Numbered from the stretch's first letter, positions 15,275 through 23,700 are shown. The stretch: DNA of 33,615 bases from an uncultured Corynebacterium sp. (GCF_946221155.1 NZ_CAMIAN010000022.1:1-33615), one strand, 5' to 3'. Notes: generated by a model not told the origin, from the letters alone. Translations and numbers: made by a program.

Positions 15275-16852
15275 ATGAATGGGGGCATGCACTCTTCCTC
15301 CCATAAGCACCGCCCGGAACTGCACGTCACCGCAGAAACGGGGGTGCTGGAAGCCCCCGCAGGCGCCGTTTTCACAGGCCACGCCCTGCATGTATTCCAC
15401 CAGTTCCGCCCCCGCGCCACCGAAGGTTCGCGATGGGCGCACCAAGTGGCCTCGGAAGCAACGTATGACTGGGACATCTGCGACGACGTCGTAGTCCCAA
15501 ACCAAGGGCTATCCGAGCAGGGAGATGCCTCTCAAGATCCCAACAGCGATGCCTCTAACGGCGCCGAGGTGGACGTCCTGGCCGGCGCGGCCGTCCCGAT
15601 GGGGCTCGGAGCTGAGCTGTTCTTCGTCACCACCCGCGCCACGGACGAGGCATCCGCAGACCAGGCTCTGGCAGCGGACATCCCCCACGGCCAGCGCGGC
15701 CCTCGCGCCTTCACCATCGAGCGCGCGGAGATCCCGAACCTGATGGAGGCCACGGAGGTCTCGGACGATCCGAGCCTGCCGGACCCTCACGTCCGCCGCC
15801 TGGGCCCCATCGACATCGACGATTCCGCCTTCCCGGTGGAAAACCTGGTTACTCCCAGCGTGATTCGCCACGACGATCCCGCCAACCCCGACGAGGAATG
15901 GCTGATGGTTGCCCTCTCCCTCACCGGCGACAAAGACGCACAGATCGTCGCCCTGCGCTCCGCTGACCGCCAGCACTGGCGCGTTCTGGGACCCATCGAG
16001 CTGCCCGCCGAGGCCGCCCTGCGCCCCGGCCGCCCGTTCGCTCCGCGCATTGTTTCTATGGTGGACGCCGACTCTTCCGCCCGCCGCGACGTCCTATTCG
16101 TGACCTTCCCCGGCGGCGCTGGGGAGTCCGACGAGGTCGCAGGGTATGTCGTAGGCAACCTCAGTGGCACGTCGTTCAGCTTGACCAGCCCATACACCGT
16201 CATCGACTTCGGCCACGACTTCACGCGCCCCCGCGTGATCGACCACTCCACCCCCGTAATGTTCGGCCTGGTGGGCGCCCATCCTTCACTGGATGGTCAG
16301 TGGGCGAACTGCTTGTCGGCACCACGCTATCTCACGCTGGTGGACGGTGAGCTTTTCCAGGACATCGTCGGCGCTCCGACCGCCGTACGCACGTTTTCCG
16401 ACTACGCTTTCCTCTGGACCGCCCAGCTGGACGCCACCCAGGGGCGTGTCGATGTCGACGTGACGGACGATTCCGGGGAAGTGATCGCAACGATCAGCTA
16501 CACCAACGACTCCGTGTCCGTCACACGATTGGGTGTGGACACTCGCACCGCCCCGCTGAAGGATGCTGATTCGGATACGCTGACAATCTTCCTCGACGGA
16601 CCGGTATGTGAGGTTTTCGCCGACGGCGGCGCGGTCACGCTTACCAGCGCCATTCCTGCGCACTCGCAGATCTCCGACATCGACGTGCGCGCCACCGGTG
16701 GGGCGAAGATCATCTCCTCGATGCAGACCGCCGGCCGACACCTCATGCGTATGCAGGCCGGCCTGACCTCCCCGGAGGACCAAGAGCGTTACATGGCCGA
16801 GGCCCTCATCGCGGACCGCGACGTGGCCGAGGGAATCCTCGACGAAGACTAG
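15275..16852 (+). CDS. GH32-fold protein lacking the catalytic acids (predicted pseudoenzyme)
   Basis: Protein of 525 aa with the layout of a GH32 beta-fructosidase (five-bladed propeller plus C-terminal beta-sandwich). Residues 24-46 align without gaps to the W-M-N-D-P-N-G block, ending H-V-F-H-Q-F-R-P, but the nucleophile Asp is Ala27. RWAHQVASEATYDWD (53-67) matches the WGHAVSxDLxHW block. The RDP stabiliser block appears as L-V-T-P-S-V-I (192-198), with Thr194 for Asp. The E-C-P acid/base block appears as P-F-A-P-R (255-259), with Phe256 for Glu. DFGHDFTRP (311-319) matches DYGxDFYAP. FLDGPVCEVFADGG is a good GH32 C-terminal strand. Hydrolysis is therefore unlikely, and a glucan-binding or scaffold role is only a guess. 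No signal peptide, so cytosolic. Start ATG 15275; ATG 15287 is possible. Confidence 0.82.
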   Translation: MNGGMHSSSHKHRPELHVTAETGVLEAPAGAVFTGHALHVFHQFRPRATEGSRWAHQVASEATYDWDICDDVVVPNQGLSEQGDASQDPNSDASNGAEVDVLAGAAVPMGLGAELFFVTTRATDEASADQALAADIPHGQRGPRAFTIERAEIPNLMEATEVSDDPSLPDPHVRRLGPIDIDDSAFPVENLVTPSVIRHDDPANPDEEWLMVALSLTGDKDAQIVALRSADRQHWRVLGPIELPAEAALRPGRPFAPRIVSMVDADSSARRDVLFVTFPGGAGESDEVAGYVVGNLSGTSFSLTSPYTVIDFGHDFTRPRVIDHSTPVMFGLVGAHPSLDGQWANCLSAPRYLTLVDGELFQDIVGAPTAVRTFSDYAFLWTAQLDATQGRVDVDVTDDSGEVIATISYTNDSVSVTRLGVDTRTAPLKDADSDTLTIFLDGPVCEVFADGGAVTLTSAIPAHSQISDIDVRATGGAKIISSMQTAGRHLMRMQAGLTSPEDQERYMAEALIADRDVAEGILDED

Positions 16853-16855
16853 CGG

Positions 16856-16887
16856 CGCTCGCTGGCGCGGCGAACGCTTCGCGAGCG
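16856..16887. terminator. Weak hairpin between convergent genes
   Basis: CGCTCGC (16856-16862) pairs with GCGAGCG (16881-16887) across an 18-nt loop in the 40-nt gap between the GH32-like gene and the convergent methyltransferase gene. There is no T run, so it may be a poor terminator or just GC-rich sequence. Confidence 0.35.
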
Positions 16888-16892
16888 TGGTT

Positions 16893-17768
16893 CTAGCGGT
16901 TAGCTTTCGCCAGGCGCGTGATGGCTGCGCGTGCCGTGACCTCCATGGTCTCCGGTAGCGCGGCGATACGCTCCTGCAAGACATCTGGGTGGATGTGGCG
17001 AGCCGAGGGGCTCATGCCGATCTGCGCGGCGATGGAAGCCTGATCCAGCTGCATCGGGAACTCGATATGCTCCGGCTCCCCCACCGGCACCAGGTGACCG
17101 GATGCCTGGTTGATCATCCGCTCGACCTTGCCTTCCTCCACGTCCAGAATTCCCAGCGGTTCACGCAGCTCCCCTAGGTGACCAACATCCGCGGTCAGGA
17201 CAACCACCTGTCCTCCCGGCGTAAGGATGCGGGCGAACTCTGCCGCATTACGCGGGGCGAAGACAACCATGATGGCGTCCACACTTTCCGAAAGAATCGG
17301 TAGGCGCGACCAGGCATCGGCCACAACGGCCCCAACGCGAGAGTGAGACGTGGCCAGGCGCTTCGCCGCCGCAGTAGACACGTCGATGCCTACGCCACGG
17401 GAGCGCTCGATCGTGTCGAGCGCGTGCGCCAGGTAGTAACCCGTTCCAGCGCCGATCTCCACAATGGACGGGGCGTGCTCGGCGGCGACATTGCCGTCAT
17501 CCAGCACATTTTCAACGTTGGCGGTCACGGCCTCTACGAAGGGGGCGAAGTGTCCGCCGGACAGGAAGGTCTCGCGCGCGTCGATCATCGATGCGTCGTC
17601 GCCCGAATAACGCAGGCCGGAGCCTCCCGCGAGGGTCACATACCCCTGACGCGCAATGTCATAGCTGTGGCCGGATTCGGAAACCAGGGTGCGCCACTCG
17701 TCATCACCGGCGCTCAAGCGCGAACCGTCTACGGGGTCGGCAAGGAGGTCAATGACATCTGCAAGCAC
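16893..17768 (-). CDS. RlmA-like rRNA guanine methyltransferase without zinc-finger cysteines
   Basis: SAM-dependent methyltransferase of 291 aa related to RlmA/TlrB, which methylate N1 of a guanine in 23S rRNA. The N-terminus keeps the family frame, ending G-H-S-Y-D-I-A-R-Q-G-Y-V, but three zinc-binding Cys are replaced (Asp11, Asp14, Ser30); His34 remains. Motif I is VEIGAGTGYYLAHAL, then GVGIDVS, DAWSRLP and VVFAPRNAAEFARILTPGG. SGDDASMIDARETFLSGGHF is also typical of the family. The start is GTG at 17768 behind a strong site AGGAAGGAA. The gene lies 158 nt downstream of the aminopeptidase gene. Function on rRNA is inferred from the family; whether it still works without the finger is open. 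Confidence 0.82.
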   Translation of the reverse strand: MLADVIDLLADPVDGSRLSAGDDEWRTLVSESGHSYDIARQGYVTLAGGSGLRYSGDDASMIDARETFLSGGHFAPFVEAVTANVENVLDDGNVAAEHAPSIVEIGAGTGYYLAHALDTIERSRGVGIDVSTAAAKRLATSHSRVGAVVADAWSRLPILSESVDAIMVVFAPRNAAEFARILTPGGQVVVLTADVGHLGELREPLGILDVEEGKVERMINQASGHLVPVGEPEHIEFPMQLDQASIAAQIGMSPSARHIHPDVLQERIAALPETMEVTARAAITRLAKANR

Positions 17769-17807
17769 GAACAGATTCCTTCCTGAAAATTTTTACAAAG
17801 CTCCCGC

Positions 17808-17835
17808 GGGGTGGGAGCGAATAAACTTCCACCCC
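17808..17835 (-). terminator. Hairpin between the aminopeptidase and rlmA-like genes
   Basis: GGGGTGG (17808-17814) and CCACCCC (17829-17835) form a 7-bp stem with a 14-nt loop, about 90 nt past the aminopeptidase stop. An alternative stem CTCCC/GGGAG overlaps at 17801-17817. No strong T run follows, so it may be an attenuating hairpin rather than a full terminator. The rest of 17769-17926 holds the ribosome site of the methyltransferase gene; nothing else is recognised. Confidence 0.4.
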
Positions 17836-17926
17836 ATCGTAAACCGTCCACCGCTCGAAACGTATATCGGGCTGGCGTGTAGCCATGGGCGGTCTAGCTC
17901 GCTACTGGAACTAAAGCATCAACCAA

Positions 17927-19405
17927 CTAGTGCATCAACCACTGCACCAGCGTGCGCGCACCGAAGCCGGTGCCCACCGGGGTGACTTCGTCGTAGGTGG
18001 ATTCCGCACGTCCCGGGCCGGCGATGTCCAGGTGGATGAGCGGCACGCCACGGGTGAAGCGGCGCAGGAACATCGCGGCGGTGGTCGCTCCCGGCCCCTT
18101 TGGAGTTTGGCGCACGTCGGCAACCTTGGAGGTCACGTTCTCCTCCAGGTACTCCTGCATCGGCATCGGCCACCAACGCTCGCCGACGATGGCGCCGCGA
18201 CGGGCAAGCTTAACGCCCGCGCCCCAGTTGTCGGAGAACACAGCGCCCGTGCGCAGCCCCAGCGCCACCTTGGCTGCACCCGTCAGCGTCGCAACGGTCA
18301 CCACGGCGGCAGGCTTGTACTTCTTCGCGCCGTAGCTCACCGCATCAGCCAGGATCATGCGCCCCTCGGCATCGGTGTTTGTCACCTCGGAGGTTAGGCC
18401 GCCATAGTGTTCCACCACGTCGCCGGGGCGGTAGGACTTTCCATCGATCATGTTCTCCGCCGTTGGGATCAGTGCCACGACCTTGCGGGGCACCTGCTGC
18501 TCCGCGAGAGCGCGGAAGGCAGCGATGACGCTGGCTCCGCCGGTCATGTCGGTACGCATGGTATCCATGCCTGCGGCCGGCTTCACGCTGATTCCACCCG
18601 TATCGAAGGTCACGCCCTTGCCCACCAGCACGGCGGTGCGACGGCGGCGGCGCTGGTCCACCTTCTGCGGATCCCACACCAGTTCGATCAGCATCGGCGG
18701 GCGGGAGGAACCTCCGCCGACCGCCAAGATGCCACCGAAGCCTTTGTCCTTGAGCCAACCCGCGTCGCGCAGACGCACCTTCACCCCGTCCAGGTCTTCC
18801 ACGGCCTTCTTGGCCTGAGTGGCCAGCCACTCCGGAGACTTGACGTTGGCCGGCGCGTTCGCCAAATCGCGGGACAGGCAGGTCGCCGAGCCCAAGGACT
18901 TACCCTCCTTCAGCGCGGCGACATAATCGGCAGTATCGAAGCCATTGAACTCGTAGCCTTCCGGCAGCACGATGTGAACATCGCGCACGCGGGCGGGTTT
19001 GCGCTTATTGGTGGTGACGAAGCTGTGGTTGCCGACGATCAAGCCGATGGCCAGGGAGCGGATGTTGGCGGGGGTGAACTCCTCCGGTAGGTGCACCTGC
19101 ACAATATGCTTTTTCGCACGCACGGGGTGGCCGTCGACAACCTTACCGATGCGGCGTACCAGTCGAGCACCGGCACCTCGCCAGCCGTCTTCCAGGAACT
19201 CTCGGCCGTCGCTGAGATCCAGCGGACGGCTCGGTTCGTTCGGCACCCATGCCACAAACTGGCCGGTGGCATCCAGCTCGACGTCTCCTGGCGCGTTCGC
19301 GCCAGGTGCCACCTTCACCTGGGTTTCGATGATTTCGGAGCCCTCCGCGCGCGGGCCGATCGTCACGCGGGTCACTTTCTGGGGAATGCTTGGGATCGGT
19401 GCCAT
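17927..19405 (-). CDS. pepA: M17 leucyl aminopeptidase
   Basis: Cytosolic dizinc aminopeptidase of 492 aa that removes N-terminal residues from peptides. The N-terminal regulatory domain (1 to about 165) is variable. The catalytic domain has all family residues: V-G-K-G-V-T-F-D-T-G-G (Lys and Asp), S-V-K-P (Lys), T-D-M (Asp), and the signature N-T-D-A-E-G-R with the catalytic Arg and two metal ligands. PTAENMIDGKSYRPGDVV is also diagnostic. The start is ATG at 19405, only 3 nt past the stop of the DivIVA-like gene, with the ribosome site CAGGAGCG inside that gene's last codons, so translation is probably coupled. This gene is not part of the mycobacterial version of this block as I recall it. 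Confidence 0.93.
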   Translation of the reverse strand: MAPIPSIPQKVTRVTIGPRAEGSEIIETQVKVAPGANAPGDVELDATGQFVAWVPNEPSRPLDLSDGREFLEDGWRGAGARLVRRIGKVVDGHPVRAKKHIVQVHLPEEFTPANIRSLAIGLIVGNHSFVTTNKRKPARVRDVHIVLPEGYEFNGFDTADYVAALKEGKSLGSATCLSRDLANAPANVKSPEWLATQAKKAVEDLDGVKVRLRDAGWLKDKGFGGILAVGGGSSRPPMLIELVWDPQKVDQRRRRRTAVLVGKGVTFDTGGISVKPAAGMDTMRTDMTGGASVIAAFRALAEQQVPRKVVALIPTAENMIDGKSYRPGDVVEHYGGLTSEVTNTDAEGRMILADAVSYGAKKYKPAAVVTVATLTGAAKVALGLRTGAVFSDNWGAGVKLARRGAIVGERWWPMPMQEYLEENVTSKVADVRQTPKGPGATTAAMFLRRFTRGVPLIHLDIAGPGRAESTYDEVTPVGTGFGARTLVQWLMH

Positions 19406-19408
19406 TGC

Positions 19409-19804
19409 TTAACGCTCCTGTTCACGGGGTTCAGTGATGCCATCTTCGGCAGTGTCTTTTCCGGCTATGTCTTCTTCGGCGGTGTCTGGTTCTGCTGCAT
19501 GGTCCTCTGCAGCATCAGCAGCGCTGCCGACCTGCTGCTCCAACTCCTGGATTCGCCCGGCGAGTCGGTCTATATAGAAATCCACCTCAGTTTGGTTGTA
19601 GCCGCGAATCTCCAGCGAGAATCCGGTGCTCTTGATCTCTTCGGCGGTCAACGGGCTGTTCTCCAGGTTCGTCCAGTGCTGTAGCTTTGCGTTCCCCGCA
19701 GTCACGGGCGGCAGCGCCTCACCGCGGCCGAACACAGTACCGAGTAGATAAACCAGGAGCGCGCCGACGAGGAACGCTCCGACGAGAGACAACAACCAAA
19801 ACAT
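19409..19804 (-). CDS. Membrane-anchored DivIVA-domain protein (Rv1209 type)
   Basis: Small protein of 131 aa. Residues 1 to about 25 form one membrane helix (WLLSLVGAFLVGALLVYLLG). Residues about 58-92 match the N-terminal DivIVA motif (FSLEIRGYNQTEVDFYIDRL), followed by a short coiled coil (AGRIQELEQQV). The tail is acidic and repetitive (D/E/A/T). Proteins of this kind attach to polar or septal membrane and may act in cell-wall growth; this one is too short to be Wag31 itself. It lies 50 nt after the LOG gene and 3 nt before the aminopeptidase on the same strand, so the three probably form an operon. Confidence 0.82.
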   Translation of the reverse strand: MFWLLSLVGAFLVGALLVYLLGTVFGRGEALPPVTAGNAKLQHWTNLENSPLTAEEIKSTGFSLEIRGYNQTEVDFYIDRLAGRIQELEQQVGSAADAAEDHAAEPDTAEEDIAGKDTAEDGITEPREQER

Positions 19805-19854
19805 ACCTATTAATCTACCGCCTCTCGGACCCTTTTCGGCGGCTTGTGGGGGCC

Positions 19855-20757
19855 TTACCTAGTTCCCGGCTCCTCCGTCGGCTCCTCTGCCGGTTTCTCC
19901 GCCTCCCCCGACGTCAGCACCTCGTCACCAAAGCGTTCCAGCTCTGCGTCGATCCGCTCTTGCTCCAGCGCCAGCTCCTCCTGGCGGATCCTCAACTTCC
20001 GCACGTGATTATCGTGTGCATCTACGCAAATTCTTACTGCTTCGGCGGGATCGTCCGTCACGTGGAACAGGTCCACATCCTCTGGAGAGATCATGCCCTC
20101 CTCGACGAGCCGATCGTGGATCCAGTCGATCAGCCCGCCCCAGAACTCTGTGCCGATCAGAATTATCGGGAACTTGCGGATCTTTTCCGTCTGTACCATC
20201 ACCAGGGCCTCGAATAGCTCGTCAAGGGTGCCGTAGCCGCCGGGCAAGCAGATGAATGCCTGTGAGTACTTCAGGAACATCGTCTTGCGCACGAAGAAGT
20301 AACGGAAGTTCAACCCCAGATCCACCCATTGGTTCATGCCCTGTTCCATGGGGAGCTCGATGCCCAGACCGATAGACATACCGCCGGATTCCTGCGCGCC
20401 GCGGTTCGGAGCTTCCATCAGACCCGGTCCACCACCGGTGATCGTCGCGTAGCCGGCCTCGTTAATCAGCCGTCCCAGTTCCAGACCCTTTTCGTAGTAC
20501 TCATGGCCGGGCTTCACACGCGCGGAGCCGAACACCGTAATCGCCTTCGGAATCTTCGCCAGCGCACCGAACCCGTCAACGAATTCGGACTGAATGCGCA
20601 TCACGCGCCACGGATCGGTGTGCAGCCAATCAATGCTGGCCTGCTCCCCCAGCAGTCGCTGATCCGTGGTGGACTTCTGCTTCTGGCTGTGCCTCTTGCC
20701 ACGCAGCAGCATCGGCCCGCGGAGTCGGAATTCTCGGTTGTTGTCGCTGGTAGTCAT
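19855..20757 (-). CDS. LOG-family cytokinin riboside 5'-monophosphate phosphoribohydrolase
   Basis: Protein of 300 aa of the TIGR00730/LOG family, Rossmann-fold enzymes that cleave nucleoside 5'-monophosphates to base and ribose 5-phosphate. Key motifs are T-V-F-G-S-A-R, ITGGGPGLMEAPNRGA, the catalytic Arg in V-R-K-T-M-F, and the signature P-G-G-Y-G-T-L-D-E. The N-terminal 60 residues (KRHSQKQKSTTDQRLLGEQ) and the long charged C-terminal helix fit the larger type II LOG proteins. The C. glutamicum homologue at this locus is such an enzyme. Its role in bacteria that do not signal with cytokinin is unclear; nucleotide salvage is likely. It heads the DivIVA-like and aminopeptidase genes. Confidence 0.9.
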   Translation of the reverse strand: MTTSDNNREFRLRGPMLLRGKRHSQKQKSTTDQRLLGEQASIDWLHTDPWRVMRIQSEFVDGFGALAKIPKAITVFGSARVKPGHEYYEKGLELGRLINEAGYATITGGGPGLMEAPNRGAQESGGMSIGLGIELPMEQGMNQWVDLGLNFRYFFVRKTMFLKYSQAFICLPGGYGTLDELFEALVMVQTEKIRKFPIILIGTEFWGGLIDWIHDRLVEEGMISPEDVDLFHVTDDPAEAVRICVDAHDNHVRKLRIRQEELALEQERIDAELERFGDEVLTSGEAEKPAEEPTEEPGTR

Positions 20758-20932
20758 GCGTTCGTGCGCCTTAAATGTCTGGTCGATCTTTATGCTTCCT
20801 TGCGCTTCTCACGCTACTGGTTGCAAGCTTGTGGCGCTCGTTATAGATGACGCCATCACCCCTCCGCTCAGCACACGCCCTTCCCCTATGCCGCTCGCGG
20901 GGGAATGAGCGGGAGGATCTAACAAGAAAGGT
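20758..20932. other. Intergenic region between the LOG gene and dapE
   Basis: This 175-nt gap separates two minus-strand genes. It holds a possible weak hairpin (CCGCTC at 20891-20896 with GAGCGG at 20907-20912) that may end dapE transcripts, and the upstream sequence of the LOG gene. AAGG about 12 nt before the LOG ATG is the only candidate ribosome site. No gene is recognised. Confidence 0.5.
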
Positions 20933-22099
20933 CTAGTGGGAAAGGAACTGGATCAACTGGCGGCTGACCTCTTCGATCTGCGCCACCGGGCAGCGCTCGT
21001 CCTTCGTGTGGCACAGTCCGGGGTCACCGGGACCGAAGTTCACGGCGGGGATTCCCAGCTCAGTGAAACGGGCCACGTCGGTCCATCCGTACTTTGGGCG
21101 CACCCGCCCTCCGGTGGCCTCCACCAGTTTCGCCGCGAAGGGTTGATTCAAGCCCGGGGCGGCTGCGGCTGCGGCGTCATCAAGAAAGACAGAAAAGCCC
21201 TCGGCGGGGCTATCGGGCGTGCCGACTTGTAGCACCTCGTACAGGTGCGTCAGGGCCTCATCCACGCTGCGGTTCGGGGCGTAGCGGAAGTTGATGAAAG
21301 CCCAGGCCTCATCGGGAATGGTGTTAGTGGCTACGCCGGATTCGGCCATGACCGCGTTGAGGCCCTCCTTGTAGGTCAAGCCGTCGATCTCCACGTCCTG
21401 CGGCTCATAATCCGCCACGCGCACCAGTACGCGAGCCAACTCGTGAAGCGCGTTATGGCCGAGCCAGCTGCGGGCAGAGTGCGCGCGGGCTCCCAGGGCG
21501 GTGACCTTCACGCGAATGGTCCCCTGGCAACCGGCTTCGATCATTGCCCCGGAGGGCTCTCCTAGCAGCGCCAGGTCGCCCGCCAGTAGGTCGGGGTCGG
21601 AGTGCACCAGGTGGTTCAGGCCGTTGTACTTGGTAGCTACTTCCTCGCCCTCGTAAAGCACCAGCGTCAGGTCGCAAGCTAGTTCCGGGGAGTTCGCCAG
21701 AGTGGCGAAGGCGTGCGCATAGCAGGCGGCGCCGGATTTCATGTCCACGGAACCGAGGCCGAAGATGGTCTGCTCCCCTGTCTCCGGATCCGGCCCCAGG
21801 CGCGAGGGCAGGTTATCCGCCGGCGGCACCGTATCCAGGTGGCCCGCCAGGACTACACGATCCTGAAGCCCGCGTTGGGTGCGCGCGATGAGGGTGTTGC
21901 CCCGGCGGGTGACGTCCACGTTCTCGATGGCCCGCAGGGCGGGCTCGACAGCGTCGGCGATCTCCTGCTCATGGTGCGACTCGCTATAAATGTCAACCAG
22001 CTGGCGGGTCAGAGGCACCGCCCCTGCAAGAAGGTCGATGGCGGCGTCTGGAAAAGCTTTTGAAGACTCTGAAGCTTCTGAAGGTTCTGCAGTACTCAT
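20933..22099 (-). CDS. dapE: Succinyl-diaminopimelate desuccinylase
   Basis: Zinc enzyme of about 388 aa (M20 family) that hydrolyses N-succinyl-LL-diaminopimelate to LL-diaminopimelate and succinate, for lysine and peptidoglycan. Metal ligands and catalytic residues are visible: V-L-A-G-H-L-D-T-V-P, G-S-V-D-M-K-S-G, L-Y-E-G-E-E-V, LGEPSG, and the C-terminal L-C-H-T-K-D-E. The dimerisation domain lies around GTIRVKVTALGARAHSAR. The start chosen is ATG at 22099 (MSTAEPSEASES). A longer reading to 22177 runs into the divergent promoter region. TAGGAT (22113-22108) ends 8 nt upstream and could be a -10 of a leaderless mRNA or a ribosome site (AGGA). Divergent from the AroP-like permease, as in C. 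glutamicum. Confidence 0.94.
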   Translation of the reverse strand: MSTAEPSEASESSKAFPDAAIDLLAGAVPLTRQLVDIYSESHHEQEIADAVEPALRAIENVDVTRRGNTLIARTQRGLQDRVVLAGHLDTVPPADNLPSRLGPDPETGEQTIFGLGSVDMKSGAACYAHAFATLANSPELACDLTLVLYEGEEVATKYNGLNHLVHSDPDLLAGDLALLGEPSGAMIEAGCQGTIRVKVTALGARAHSARSWLGHNALHELARVLVRVADYEPQDVEIDGLTYKEGLNAVMAESGVATNTIPDEAWAFINFRYAPNRSVDEALTHLYEVLQVGTPDSPAEGFSVFLDDAAAAAAPGLNQPFAAKLVEATGGRVRPKYGWTDVARFTELGIPAVNFGPGDPGLCHTKDERCPVAQIEEVSRQLIQFLSH

Positions 22100-22236
22100 T
22101 GCTTGCGATCCTAGACGAGCGCACCGCCTACCGTCGGAAGCAGGCGGACGGTCTGCGAGGTGAAAGGCACCCGCCACAGAGGACTAAAAGTACCCATGCT
22201 GGCTTTTCCCAGGAGCAGTTGTGTTCTAATTTCGGT
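22100..22236. promoter_or_regulatory. Divergent promoter region of dapE and the AroP-like permease
   Basis: This 137-nt gap holds TAGGAT 8 nt before dapE (minus strand) and TCTAAT (22225-22230) 6 nt before the permease ATG (plus strand). Neither has a convincing -35. No operator palindrome was recognised. Confidence 0.5.
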
Positions 22237-23700
22237 ATGAAGACTCGAGAATCCAATTCAGGTGCCACGGAAGGCACCTCTAACCAGCTGGGCCACAGCC
22301 TAGAGACCCGGCACCTAACCATGATGGGCTTGGGCTCGGCCATTGGCGCTGGACTTTTCCTCGGCACCGGCGTTGGCATCCAGGCTGCAGGACCGGCCGT
22401 GCTGCTTTCCTACATCGTCGCCGGCATCGTGGTGATCGCCGTAATGCAAATGCTGGGTGAGCTCGCCGCCGCCCGCCCTGCATCCGGCACCTTCGCCACC
22501 TACGGCCAGATGGCTTTCGGCCGCTGGAATGGCTTCGCCCTGGGTTGGCTGTATTGGTTCATGCTGATCATGGTGATGGGCGCCGAAATTACCGGCGCCG
22601 GAGCGATCATGGGCGCGTGGTTCGGCGTGGAAGGTTGGATCCCGGGCCTTGTGTGCGTGGTGCTATTCACCATCGTGAACTTGGCTGGTGTACGCGGCTT
22701 CGGCGAGTTCGAGTACTGGTTTGCCTTCATTAAGGTGGCCGTCATCATCATCTTCTTGGTCATCGCTACAGGACTGCTGCTGGGACTGTTCCCCAACTAT
22801 GATTCCCCTGGCCTGAGCCATTTCTCCGACTTCGCTCCCAACGGCATTTCCGGCATGGCGGTAGGCCTGCTGGCCGTAGCGTTCGCCTTCGGCGGCATCG
22901 AGATCGTGACGATCGCCGCCGCGGAATCTAAAGATCCGGCGAACTCCATTGCCGCCGCGGTACGCGCCGTCATTTGGCGCATTTCCGTGTTCTATCTGGG
23001 CAGCGTCTTCCTGATCTCCGCCTTGCTGCCCTTCGAAACCCTGGGTGAGGCCGAGTCCGCCGAGGAGTCTCCGTTCACCCGTATCCTGGCCCTCGCCCAG
23101 ATTCCGGGCATCGTGGAGATCATGGAAGCCGTGATCGTCCTGGCGCTACTGTCGGCTTTCAACGCACAGATCTATGCGACGAGCCGCCTGATGTACAGCT
23201 TCTCCCAGGAGCGCAACGTGCCGCGATGGTTCGGTAAGACAAATGCCCAGAAGGTGCCCTACCGCGCCGTATGGTGCTCCCTGTTCTTCGCTTTCGTCTC
23301 CGTGGCACTGCAAGTGTGGGGTCCGGAGAACCTGATCAACATCCTGTTTAACGCCGTCGGCGGCACCCTGCTGGTCATTTGGATGGTCATCGTGTTGGCG
23401 CAGATCAAGCTACGCCCCACCTTCGAACGTGACGGCAGCCTGACCGTGCGCATGGTGGGCTACCCCGTACTGTCGTGGCTAACCTTCCTGGCGCTTATAG
23501 CCCTGACTGTCCTAATGCTCTTCGACAACAGCGCCCGTCTGCAGGTACTCACCGTCACCATAGCCTTTGTCGTCTTGAGCCTGATCGGCCTAGTGCTTCA
23601 GAAGGCGCAGGGGCCGCAGCAGTCCGATGAAACTGCTGATACTGCTGGTACTGCTAACACTGCCGGTACTACTGCGACAAACAGCGACCCCAACGCATAG
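22237..23700 (+). CDS. aroP: Amino acid permease of the APC/AAT family, AroP-like
   Basis: Inner-membrane amino acid/proton symporter of 487 aa with about 12 helices. The N-terminus has the family motif HLTMMGLGSAIGAGLFLGTG, then L-G-E-L-A-A-A-R-P-A-S-G-T-F and G-W-L-Y-W-F; both are typical of AAT-type permeases. The start is ATG at 22237 (MKTRESNSG); the frame is open for 59 more codons upstream, but that part is not permease-like and overlaps dapE's promoter. In C. glutamicum the aromatic amino acid permease aroP sits next to dapE in the same place, which is the main reason for the symbol; substrate is not proved. The C-terminal tail is an Ala/Thr/Gly repeat encoded by a 9-bp repeat. dapD follows 29 nt later. 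Confidence 0.85.
   Translation: MKTRESNSGATEGTSNQLGHSLETRHLTMMGLGSAIGAGLFLGTGVGIQAAGPAVLLSYIVAGIVVIAVMQMLGELAAARPASGTFATYGQMAFGRWNGFALGWLYWFMLIMVMGAEITGAGAIMGAWFGVEGWIPGLVCVVLFTIVNLAGVRGFGEFEYWFAFIKVAVIIIFLVIATGLLLGLFPNYDSPGLSHFSDFAPNGISGMAVGLLAVAFAFGGIEIVTIAAAESKDPANSIAAAVRAVIWRISVFYLGSVFLISALLPFETLGEAESAEESPFTRILALAQIPGIVEIMEAVIVLALLSAFNAQIYATSRLMYSFSQERNVPRWFGKTNAQKVPYRAVWCSLFFAFVSVALQVWGPENLINILFNAVGGTLLVIWMVIVLAQIKLRPTFERDGSLTVRMVGYPVLSWLTFLALIALTVLMLFDNSARLQVLTVTIAFVVLSLIGLVLQKAQGPQQSDETADTAGTANTAGTTATNSDPNA
23632..23676 (+). repeat. 9-bp tandem repeat in the permease C-terminus
   Basis: Five imperfect 9-bp units: ACTGCTGAT, ACTGCTGGT, ACTGCTAAC, ACTGCCGGT, ACTACTGCG. They encode a short T-A-x tail after the last helix. 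Being in-frame (9 bp), copy changes would lengthen or shorten the tail without breaking the protein. Confidence 0.85.

Noticed and set aside
14465..15505. Minus-strand open frame of 346 codons opposite glgA and the GH32-like gene
   Set aside because: Antisense shadow spanning two operon genes; no motif or start signal.
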